Below are positions 1-11,700 of a stretch of DNA of 64,000 nucleotides, one piece after another. Under the pieces are notes generated by a model. That model worked only from the letters and a program-made list of their open reading frames with translations. It was not told where the DNA came from and did not search any database. This DNA comes from Lophius americanus (lineage: Eukaryota; Chordata; Actinopteri; Lophiiformes; Lophiidae). The stretch lies in the NCBI GenBank assembly GCA_037951165.1, contig JBBDHG010000019.1:10828001-10892000 (forward strand), read 5' to 3'. Numbering within the stretch: the stretch's first letter is position 1; each line of letters opens with the position of its first letter. Made by a program: the position numbers and the translations under genes.

Positions 1-86
1 TCTTTTAATCATTTAAGATTGATTAAACTGAAATGGCAATCTCTCACTCCTATCTCTTAACAACTGCATTTTCTTTCTTGTCTCAG

Positions 87-284
87 AATGGCTATACGCC
101 CCTCCACATTGCTGCCAAAAAGAATCAGATGGATATTGGGACCACGCTGCTAGAGTACGGTGCTGACACCAACGCTGTGACTCGGCTAGGCATCAGTCCT
201 ATTCACCTGGCTGCTCAGGAAGGCAGCGTGGACTTGGTGTCGCTGCTGCTGGCCAAGAGCGCCAACGTCAACATGTGTAATAAG
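87..284 (+). CDS. ank3: ank3 exon: ankyrin repeats 19-20
   Basis: 198-bp, phase 0/0 exon between tctcag and gtaccg, encoding exactly 66 residues, two 33-residue ankyrin repeats. The canonical repeat core NGYTPLHIAAKKNQ opens the first; GISPIHLAAQEG opens the second. Ankyrin repeats stack into the solenoid that binds membrane partners. This is the first exon in the window and is internal to the gene; the ATG at 33 is intronic and not a start. Confidence 0.95.
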
Positions 285-2669
285 GTACCGAGTCACTCTC
301 ATCAAAGTAGAAAAACAGAAGCATCCAAATCCCAAAGAACTCCCATCGCAACCAATTTCTTTATGTGTTCACAAATATTAATATGTGTGTGTGTCTGTCA
401 CGCACATATAGAGCGGGCTTTCACCACTTCACTTAGCAGCTCAAGAGGACAAGGTCAATGTTGCAGAAGTTCTTCTAAATCATGGGGCTGATATCGACGC
501 ACAAACAAAGGTAAAGCTTCTCCTATATCACGCACACATCTATGGACTCCGTAAATACATAATACGTACAGATGAAGGTCTCTAGAAAAATCTTTTGTCG
601 TAGTTCAGGAGGTTTACTGAGTAAAATTTTATTTTACTTTAGCTTTTCTGATGCTACATGCTGCTGCTCCCTATAAGAGTTCTACTGAGTCACAGCACAG
701 ATGATTACAAACTGCAGACTTTCTTAATTTAAGCCCTCCCAAGAGAAATAATTTCACTGCTTAAGCTTCTTAGCTCTCCTGCTTAGACATGGAGTGTCTC
801 CATCAGCCGCCACACGTCCTGCACGCTCATCTAGACAAGGGAGAGAGAGTAATTAATGACCACAAAACAACTGTGTTAATTGGACATCTTGTATCGGCCA
901 CCATTGCCTGAGTCATTCCAAGTGTCTCTCGCTCTAACAGAGGCCAACTGCCGCATTGCATTCTCTATTTAGTTGTATTAGCTGAAACCTTTTCAGTATA
1001 TTCATTCCCACTCCTCGGCACATACACGGACATTTGGCCATTTGCCCACAATGAATGGGATTCATAAGAATCTGAGGTTTGGCTTTACATCATGCGTCCA
1101 GCAGATTATAGTGGCACAAGGTGTCTCTACAAAGTACTAAAAGTGTCTGTAGATTGTAGTCTGGATTTTGTGTTGGAATTGGGACAAAATTGAATCGGTA
1201 ACTCCTCCATTTACTTTTTCTTCATGTAGATGGGTTACACCCCACTGCATGTTGCCTGTCACTATGGCAATGCAAAAACGGTAAACTTCCTGCTTCAGAA
1301 CCATGCCACAGTGAACAGCAAAACCAAGGTAGGAAGGCACCTACCTACACACACACATATCTTCACACATCGACAGTCTTGTTTTGCTGATTTAGTGTGG
1401 ATCCAGCTTTAAACACACTTTTATATACATATATTGTGACGTTTCATATATTCCCATCACCATGTTTATGTCTGTCTGTCTAGAACGGGTATAGTCCTTT
1501 ACACCAGGCAGCTCAGCAGGGACACACACACATCATCAACATGTTGCTTCAAAATGGGGCTTCTGCCAATGAACTCACCACGGTCAGTTTACAAACACAC
1601 ACACACACTGAAATATGTGGTATGATTAAGGTAAATATAACGCTTTTATCTGTGCTTTCCGTGAACCACCTGTGAATGACTATTCTTCCTGGTCAGAATG
1701 GGAACACTGCCCTATCCATCGCCAATCGCCTTGGATACATATCTGTGGTGGACACTTTGAGGCCCATGACGGATGAAAACCTCACTGCCATGGTGAGACA
1801 CTGGCTCTCCCTCAACATATTATACAGTCAAAAGTAGTTTAATGCAGAGATATCTATCCCACTACCCAATCACTAACAAATGCCACACCATTGTATGTAT
1901 AGAAGTACATGATTTGGAATGGCTATAAAATTTTGGATGATGGGATGAGCTGAATGTCGGATGGGATGATTTTATCACGTTCATGTTTGATGGGATTGTT
2001 GGAGGATGAATGGGGGTCCATTGAATGACGGTTGATAGACGTCATGTTGGAGGTGAGATCGGGAGAACTTGACACAATCAGGAGTTAAAGGGGTTAGGCT
2101 CCCCTATTGAGTTCTGTGTAGGTGATTGAATTTTGAGGTGGTGGTTCAATTATCAGGGTATTTCTGAGTTGATTGGTGACAGAGGGAGGTTGAATGAGAA
2201 AAGGAGAAAGGGTGATATTGTCACCCTCGTCTTGTCGGAAGTTTTAGTTATAATGACTGCATTATATTCTAAAATTAGCTCCCTTCATAGGCCGGCTAGC
2301 CTTAAAGATCATGTTATTTATCATCAGGTTTTTCAAACTGAGACCCCAGGGTATACGCAGAACTCACTAGAGGGGTGCTATATGTTGTCTGGCCTGAGAA
2401 TGCCACAGGATCCCCCAGGATGAGCTGGAGAGCAGTGCTGGAAGGAGGGATATCTGGAATAGCCCTCTTGGCCAGCTGCAACCTCAGCCCAAATATGCAG
2501 AATGAAAGGGAATTCCAAACTGATTTAAGTTTTATGAGGATTATAATAGGCTCCCCTGATTTTATAGTTCACTACACTGATAGTGGAGTCTCTGTGTGGG
2601 TCCTGCAAACGAGCCAGTAAGTAAGTCAGTTGAGTCTTGCTGTGTCACACATGCAAAGTTATCCTGATT

Positions 2670-2708
<39 letters not shown>

Positions 2709-5700
2709 GAGACAGAGAGAGAGAGAGAGAGAGAGGGCTTATGTTAGAGCTTAAGATCTCTCCTCAAATAGCCCAGGTCACCAAGAACAACCTGATCCAC
2801 ACACGTGTCTGGAGAGAAGGGAGGGAAAGAGCGGAGGATGTCAAGGTAGAAAAGAAAGACAGGCAGTGGATGGATTCCAAGGTGAGAGGAGTAAGAAAGA
2901 TGGTGACAGTGAGTGAATAGATGACAGAGGTGTCAATGGGAATCCTGCACAATCAGCAACAAAGTGTGTTGACAATGAATGCAGTACCTTAAGATCAAGG
3001 TTGGTTCTGCGTACCTTTGTGTGATTAATCTATGACTCATCATGCAGAATCATCTGGTGCTGTTTTATTTCTCTATTGAAGCTATACCTGCAGCCTGTAG
3101 GACCTTTAGTGATCAGTCAGGTGTGGTAAAATGGCCTTTAAATGAACAGTATTATTACTTATGACTGTTACAGACTATGGCTAAGATACAGTTTAACGCC
3201 CGTATTAGGAAATATATGAGATGTGAAGGCCATATTTAACTTGGATGGTAAACACAAGACTTTTTTTAGAACAAAGAACAAAGAATATTTATACTTTCAG
3301 GTGATGTAAGACTTTAAAATGGTTAACCCTCATGATATACTTCCTGGTTTAATTATTAGAGCAAATGGTAGCATGACCCTCTTTGTGATAATTATCATCC
3401 TTTTTTTTTTTTAAAGTCAGTGTCAAAGTTATTAATGATCAGCATTAAGTCGTAAGAACTTTAAGCATTTGTGGCATCATTGGATAATTTAACAATATCC
3501 GGGAGCACAATTGTACTAATAAATATTTTTCAGGAACATAAATTGCTTTTGCAAAACTGGGTAGTTCTTTTGTTAAAGTCCTTTTCACAATTTCAGAGTG
3601 CTTCGGAGAAACACAAAATCAACGTCCCAGAAACCATCAACGAGTACCTCGACATGTCGGATGATGAAGGTATGTCAAGAATTATGTAATAACCTCTAAA
3701 ACCTCTAAAATGTAGTTCATTGATGCATATAAAGAGTTGCTTTGATTTTATTTTTTAAAAATGATACCGATATCATGGCACGGCATGATTTCCATATACC
3801 TGTGCAATGTGATGCCGGTTTATTCAACATGCTTGCTCCACTGTGTGTTTTCGTGTGTGTGTTCAAATCACACAGTCCAGGCGAGTGTGACAGAGTTTCT
3901 CACTGAGGAGACTTTTTCAGATGTTGATGAAGGTATTTGTTACTAGGTTGAGTCCATTGTTGTTTGTGGCTTTCGTTTAACACACTTCAGCAGAACTCAC
4001 CTGTCTCGCTGATGAGGTAACCGTCAAGCTTTTGCAATGCAGCTATATGGCTTTGCTATATGCTCCATACTAGAACATCTCCATACACTCACTGAACATC
4101 ACACCCCTCACACTGTCCACTCATGTAGAATTGTGCGGATATGCCCTTTAATAAGCATGCGGTTGGATGCATTGTGCATTGGTGATTATAGCATTGATGT
4201 TTCTCATCTATAGGAGGGTCAGACCGAGCTGATATGATATTCATACGTGCTTTTCTATTTTATGTATTATTCATGTGTGACCTTTTTCAATCTTGTCCAA
4301 TAAATCTATCAGCACACACTGATTTATGAACTGTTGTAGCTTCATATCTGGTTGAATTCTCTCTGAGGTTTGAGTGTCCTGTTTCTGCACACACATGGAA
4401 ATTGCTGATGTTATTTTCTCAGCATCTTGTAAAACCATCTGTTAACTTTAACCTCTCTCACAGCAGAAGTTTCATGCTAAATGAATCTCCTCATTAGAAT
4501 TTATGACTGTTCTGAACTACAATCTCTTTGTATGAGACGCCGTTATGAAAAACTATGAGACCTTTATACTTTACATGCAATTAAATAATCTTGTTTTGCT
4601 ACACGGACCTCAATAAATTACATTTAATTGATAACATCATATCTAGTAAGATAATATCTGCTGTAGCTCTGCCGATCAAAAGAGGATTGCCAAGTTAACC
4701 GTACAGGTCACCTTGTGTTGGCGGCAGACTTGAATCAGCCAGTCTTCTGTCATTTGTTTTGGAACCACAGAACCAACCGGCCTGTAAAATTGATGAGCTT
4801 GTTCTCGGGTAGCTGCTCAGGGAACAGCCGCAGGCGGGGGAGTCTCTGTGAGAGGCGATACAGCTGGACTTCATAAGCTGCAAACACACACTTGTCAGAT
4901 GATGAAGGTTTTTTCACCCACTCTAGCCATATGATGCAGATTGTCATTGGCAGATTTAGGATTCAGTGACTGATTAGTACCAAAGCAGAATTATGAATAA
5001 AGAGCATGAGTGTCTTTAGGTCTTCTACATAAACTCTTTATACAGTGCATAGTTCATCAGCATTGTAGGTCTGCTCCACAGCCTTGATATTCACTTTGTC
5101 ACAGCGCCCGACCGACTTCACTCAGCTGTGTGTGTCCTGTGAGGGAAGCCAATCCTATTAAGCTGCAGGTTGGAGAGTGTGCATGTGTCACTCCTGTTCT
5201 CTACACTCTTAAAATCAATTCTGTATAACTCACTGGCGGTTGTGGTTGCCAGAGCTTCCTTATAAAAAGAAAGGTGTTTGTTTAGCACCTTTGAGTAGCC
5301 TACATCTGTTTTTAAATCAAATATGTATCCTACATATTTGATTTAGGGTAATTCACTGTGTCTGGAGTGGTGATATACTGTTTTGAATCTTTTTTTTTTG
5401 CTGCCTTTTTGCTTTCTGTACCACATTTAGAGAATAATTGAACTCTCTGATAACTCCTGTCGGACAGCATTGTTCTCCGAGGATAGTTGTTGGTGTCACG
5501 ACACAACATTTGTAAGTGAAACCAACAAAAGTTGCCCAGTTGTCGGAATGTGGTTTGTTTTTAAGTTGAAAAGTGGTGCCTGTTGCGGTTGTTTTGTCAT
5601 CTCTTCCTAATTTGACTTGCAGCCAGACTCCCTCGATGACTTACCCCATCGAGAAGGAGGAGTGATCTGAGGGCTTTTCTCTTCTGGTGAAGTTCCCAGG

Positions 5701-8700
5701 CACTTGCTGTTATCTGACCGCGGGAGCCGCTCTCACGGCTCCGCTGTTGATTCCTGCAGTTTGTTGGTGGATGCGGTTTAAATCCAGAGAGATGAGCTTT
5801 TTGAGCCGCTAGTAGGACAGAATTAACCCCGGAGTGAACCACCAGTATTAGGAGGCTGGGACATGCACTCGTTTCACTGAACTATTTCTACTGCTCTACA
5901 GCGCGGAGACGCAAAAGTTCTGTCTTCAATGCTCCGCTTTTTTTTGCGGAGAAAAAAAAACTGTAAAGCGCACGGCGGAGGAGTTAAAAGAAGATTTTTC
6001 CATCAGCACCCTTATCTATAAATGGATCACTCTATTGTTTTTTTTCGGTGTATTTTTCAGTGGATTTACTCTTTCATCCCATGAACGATAAGTGGAGATT
6101 TAGTGAAATAGAAATATAAGAACGCCTCTGCGGTATGGCTTCTTTGGGAAAAGGTGAGTGTTGTGATCATCAGAGGAAGTAACTCTGTTTCTGTACTTTT
6201 GAATACTCTTTCAAAGGGTTTTGTGAACGTTTGCCAGTTGGGGTTGGTTGGTGACTCACTGCCTGGATTCTGTCAACATGACTGTTTTAATTTTGATTGT
6301 TGTCGTTTGAGAGGCCTAGAAGAGGGCGTGTCTGTGGCCATGAAGGTCCATTGTGCCGGAAATGTTCAACTGTGACTTCATGCTGGTGCGTGTGGTTTTA
6401 TTGGGGCTATCTGAGCTTAAGTGGGACGGTGCCACACTACTACAGCAGAGGTGAGTCGATGTTTTCCAGTTTTTGTAAAGTGAGACAGACAGCTTAAAGA
6501 AACAGGAAGTTAGGTGATGTTTTTAGCATCAAATTAAAAGCCCTGGAAATGATCTTTTAATGGCGTCATGCATTTCCAAGCGTTATATTATGATTTCTTT
6601 CTTCTTGGATTGATAACGTAACTTTTGAAATTGGACAAATTGTTAACATAGAGTAGACAGTCAATTAATCTATGAAATAAATAATCAAGCTATTTTTTAT
6701 AGTGCAGCCTTAAAGTAATATCCATGAAATTCAAATTGCTCTACAAAGAAGTTTTTAAACAACAAAAGTTTACAATGGATTTACGAAAAAGGGAGGCATG
6801 TTTAACAAATAATAAGTCACGCGAGTAAATTAATGATAACGGGAATAAGAATGAGAATGAGAATAAATGTATGCCATACTACTGCTATTATTAAGTTATT
6901 TTGTATATCGCTAGTACGACCACTACTAATACTACAACAACAGCTTTCACTACTACTTCTACTACTACTAATACTACTAATAATAATAGTAATACTGACA
7001 ATCCATACATCCATTTTCTGTAAGCAAACAATACTGGGCTAGAGACAGGGTGCACACTGGACAAGTCTCCTAGTTCATTGCATGGTCAAAACAGGGGAAA
7101 AAAATGCTCGTCATATCCATATTCTCAGCTACAGGCAGTTTAAAGTCAACAATTCACATATATTTCATTTTGGACTGTGGGAATAAGCTGAGTCGTCCGA
7201 AGGGAACCCATGCAAACATGGGAAAACAATCAAACTCTGCCCAGCAAAGTAAGTCCTCAGCCGGATTTGAACCCTGAACTTGTTTGTTGTTTGTCAACAG
7301 TGTATACCATTGCACTCTGCACCGTACACAATGATAATAATACAATCCATACTCTTTTTTTTATTATCGCCTACCATTTTAGAAATAACTTATAATATTA
7401 ATGCTAACTACAAATTACAATTACAATGTTATCATTAATAATGACGACAGCTTGAAATAACTGAACATTGTAAAAAAAAAAAATGTAAAAAAGGAAAAAG
7501 AAAGATACCTGAAAAATAAATAGATGGGATTACCTTTTACATAAAAAATATTAATAATACAGAGCTTGAAGAGAAGATGGACTTTATATCAAAAGTCCAT
7601 GGCATTTCTGAGATATAGCCCTGTGAAAGGCATTATAATCTAATAAGATAAATTAAAAATCAAAATGAGAACTAACAGCTAAGAGGTGTAGACACTTTGA
7701 AATAGACATTATGTTTGCTGCAGGCATTGTCTGTTTTTCTGTGTCAGTGTTTTAGAACAAAGGTGCATGGAAGCATCCAGACTCTACTCTGTGCCTGGAC
7801 AACTCCCATTTTGACTTTTTTTCAGCAAGCAATAAAACAAAACAGGAAACACATTACAATGTGTTGACTGTCTCAATATATATTGACAAATTCTATTTTA
7901 TGAGCAGCGTATTATAACCGTGGGAGAGTATTTCAGAAAAGCGAACCAGAGAGCATAAAGATGAAATGACGAAAATTACTGAAGAAATTGACTACAAATA
8001 TAATTTAGCCATGAATTAAATTTTCTTTTAATGATTTCAAACCTTGATTTATCTGGAAGACTTTATATCTTGAGGCATAGATTCCAAAAGAGTTGCTACA
8101 CATTTATACAGATAGTCTTAATGATGACTATTTTAATTGTGGCCCCATGTGTGAGCAAAATATGACCCAAAATAAATATAAATGTTCAAATTCCTATTCC
8201 TTTGCTTGGTTTAAGCATATAGCTTTGTGGAGCGTTAATTTGGTCATGTGACTGCTGAATAGAATGTTTTAGTTGTCATAGGTAAGGTTTGAAAATCCGT
8301 CACATGTGGTCTTATTTTGAAACCGTTAACCGGAAACTAATTCTGGGACGTCATCTAACTTGACGCTGGTGCTGGTGTGTGATCGGAGTGCGGCAGTGTT
8401 GGAGGCAGGGGGAGGGGCTGCGGTGAAGGAGCAGAGTATTGCAGGCAGGACAGAGTCGAACATGAGGGAGAAGGGGAAACACTGCAGCCGCTCCGCAGGC
8501 TTCGTTGACCGGCGCGTCATCGTCCACCGGTCCGCTGATCGAGGTGCAGTTCTGCGCTTTCTATTCTCTGATGATTGTGCTTTGGCTCTGTTGCCTAGTA
8601 ACTCTCAGTTTTGTGCTGTCTTTGGAGTCGGATCGGAGGTCCAGATATACCGCAAAGTGTTTTTTTTATTGTTACATTTGATGACATTTACTCTGACATC

Positions 8701-11700
8701 ATCACTTTAACTTCTTTAACAACAGCAAGCATCTGCCCCGATGACTGTTGCCATGTTCTGTCACAGTCCGGTAAATAGGCAAACAGAAAAGTTGCAGGGG
8801 GCTATGCAGTTGCTGTGAAGTGTTGGAGGTGTGTGGTGTTGACAAATCATCCAAGGCCTCATGTAGTACCATTATCAGCTGAGAAATTGGATGGTTCCAG
8901 GGAGAGCTTGTTTGTTCTTCCTGTGCTGCTGCATCAACATCTCTTACCTGGACTGTCATCTGAGGGTAACCGGAGGGTTTCATCTTTTCACTTTCACCTC
9001 CACCAGGTGAGGATGCCATGACGGGGGACACGGATAAATACCTGCGGCCCCAGGACCTCAAGGAGCTAGGGGATGACTCCCTCCCTCAGGAGGGGTACAT
9101 GGGTTTCAGCATAGGAGCCCGGTCGGCCAGGTAAGCACCTGCCTTTTTTATTAGATGATATGAAAAGCACTGATGCACTGAGGTGGTGCAATGCTGTCAA
9201 ACCTGAACACTGGGGCTAGATTATGTTTATCTGTGTGTGCCATCATTTGCATTTGCACCGATATTTAATGATGCCATTTCTGCGGTAATATACAGTTTTT
9301 CCACATTTTTTAGTATCCGTTTCACTAAAACCGATTAGATAATGTGCAACCCCTCCAACACACATACCTAATAATCGGAAGTGCCAGAGAAAGCTGCTGG
9401 AAAGTTGCAATCCTCACAAAATGATTCAGCGTTCTGTGTGGCCTCATTCAAGGCCCAATAAAGATTACAATTAGTCCAGGCTAGTAATATAAGCTATATC
9501 TTTGAACTTTGATATCCTATGATTGAACAGCTGCACACCAGGATCTGGCTCAGACTTTCAAATAGTGGAGTGTCAAATAGTGTTGTGGAAATCTGGCAGG
9601 TTCGAGGGAAAGCCCATCAGCAGCACACAGGACAGGTGCTGTGGAGCTCTGGATTGTATTGTAGCCTCACTAACAGATGGCAGATGGACTGTGATGGTTG
9701 GTTTGATAAAAACAACTGCGCTAATTGTGACAGGAGGCTGCTTACCTCAGCAGAACACAACAAACAAGGGAAACAATGAATTAGATGGAGAGACTCCCCT
9801 CATGCAAGCTTTGTTTGCTGGGCCTCACATGTTGATATTGCAAAAAGTTTTCCAGCGGAGGATTAAAATGGTAACAATAATAAGAATAAAATGGAAAATT
9901 TGGTGACCACCAATGAAGGTTTGAATTCTCTGCTACTTGCTCAACCTGCGTTTTGTTTACATACCTAATTCCAAGAATGTTGGGACTTAATACATAAAAT
10001 AATGTGATAAATACAGGATAAAACACAGAAGGCAACTCTTTTAAGCTACTTCCAAATGAATGCGGTACAAACACAAGATATCTAGTTCCATAGTGATAAA
10101 CTTGATTGTACGTTATAAAGAAATGCTCACTCTGAATTTGATGTATTGGGACAATGGCAGTGTGTGACGTTATCTTTTTTTTAAACCACTCTGAACTCTT
10201 TAAACGTGGAATTCTTGCTTGATATGTGAATTCATTCGGAGTTGTCTTATGTCATACTTAGTGTAGGTCTTGACTTCAGGCAGGCCAGTATATTTATCTC
10301 CAACCACGCTTTTTTTAAGATGACAGAATGGGCTTTCATTGTCAGGCTAGACTAAGCGAGACATTCCTGAAAAAGATGCTGTCTGGAAGGCCGCATATTT
10401 CGTTCCAGTACCTTTCAGCATTAATGCTGCTTTCACTGATGTGTAAGTTACCCATACCATCACATATGCCGGCTTAGTACTGGTAATTATCTTGGTGGTC
10501 CATTTCCCCTTTAGACTTAAAGACTTGACTTCAATTAATGCTTGAAACTGCTATATAGGTGGACTGTCAGATCAAATAACGCTTTTCCACTTAATGTTAG
10601 TACGTCTAAGCTGAGCTCGGTTCCACAGAAGTTTGAGGCTTATACTTCACATGACAGAGTGTTAACTTGCATATGTAGATGCAGTTGGCAATAGTGTTAG
10701 CTGACAACAAATGTTCCAGAATCCATGTAGGAAAATGCTTCATGCAGTGATGTTGTTTTTTTAACGCAGTACTTCCTGAAGGTCAAAGGTGACAGTAATT
10801 CAATGTGGCAGGAAAACTGGCCTAAGAATCTGAGCGACATTGATAAGGGACAGATTCTGATGGCTATGGGACTGGGTCAGATCTTCTGCAGAACTGCAGC
10901 TCAGGTCGTGTCTTCCCAGTCAGCAGTGGTTAGTACTTAGTAAATTGTGCTAAGGTGGGACAACTGTGAACCAGCATACATGGGCATGGATGCCCAAAGC
11001 TCTCTGAGCAGCTCTTTTGGTGTACATTTACAAAATAAATGAAGTTGATGAGGCTCCGCTTTAAGTATGTTGTGTTTGTACTGTTTTCAATTGAACTGAA
11101 TGCAAAACTTATTTGGAAATTATCACAGTCTATCTAAGAAAGCAAGGCAACATTTGGGAATCGGGGTTGCACTACTACAAAATGAGTACCATAGATAAGT
11201 TAGTGTAGTTATACTTTTTGTTTGCCCCAATTGTAAATGCTGCATATCCGTTATTGCATAATATGAAGTATAAGTGCATTGCACAGATCTTTTCAGGGAT
11301 GTGATTGACGGAATTCTCTCATATTATTGATATTATTGATCAATTAATATGTGTGCGATAAAGCTCTTTCCTTTTCCTTACCTTTCTGTATCAGCATTTC
11401 ATTGTTCTCTTTTTGACTAGGCTGCACATACACAAGCATCAACACTATGAAAATCTGCAAGCAGCTGCATAAATCCATGCAGACGCACAGCATCAGTGTC
11501 ATTTGCTTAAAAATCTTCCAAATGCTTTGCTGTTCACTCTTCTATTTTGTTCTTTTCCTTGTTTTCCTGCATCCTCTCCCTCATTCTAGCCCTAGAATCA
11601 GGTAAGGAAAGAGTAATCGATGGAGTAGTAGCAGCCAACATTAGCTGTGAATGGTTTCCCTCATTAAAACCACTTTTTAATCTCATCCCGCACCTATAAC

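Larger units (their letters stand above)
1793..3596 (+). other. ank3: ank3 intron with LINE fragment and GA microsatellite
   Basis: Intron between the last ankyrin repeat and the linker exon. Apart from the LINE-like fragment and the GA/CAGA microsatellite listed separately I see no exon. The two open frames at 2133-2620 are part of the repeat, not an independent gene. Confidence 0.7.

Noticed and set aside
33..491. 152-codon open frame starting in intron
   Set aside because: It contains the true repeat exon 87-284 but reads through its donor into an intron and then the next exon in the wrong frame; splice sites and 33-residue periodicity show the real structure.
6817..7042. Ser-rich and Leu/Ile-rich open frames on both strands
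   Set aside because: They translate a triplet-rich simple repeat.
9519..9906. Overlapping open frames of 86 and 127 codons in an ank3 intron
   Set aside because: No recognisable domain, no splice signals in matching phase, ordinary intronic composition.
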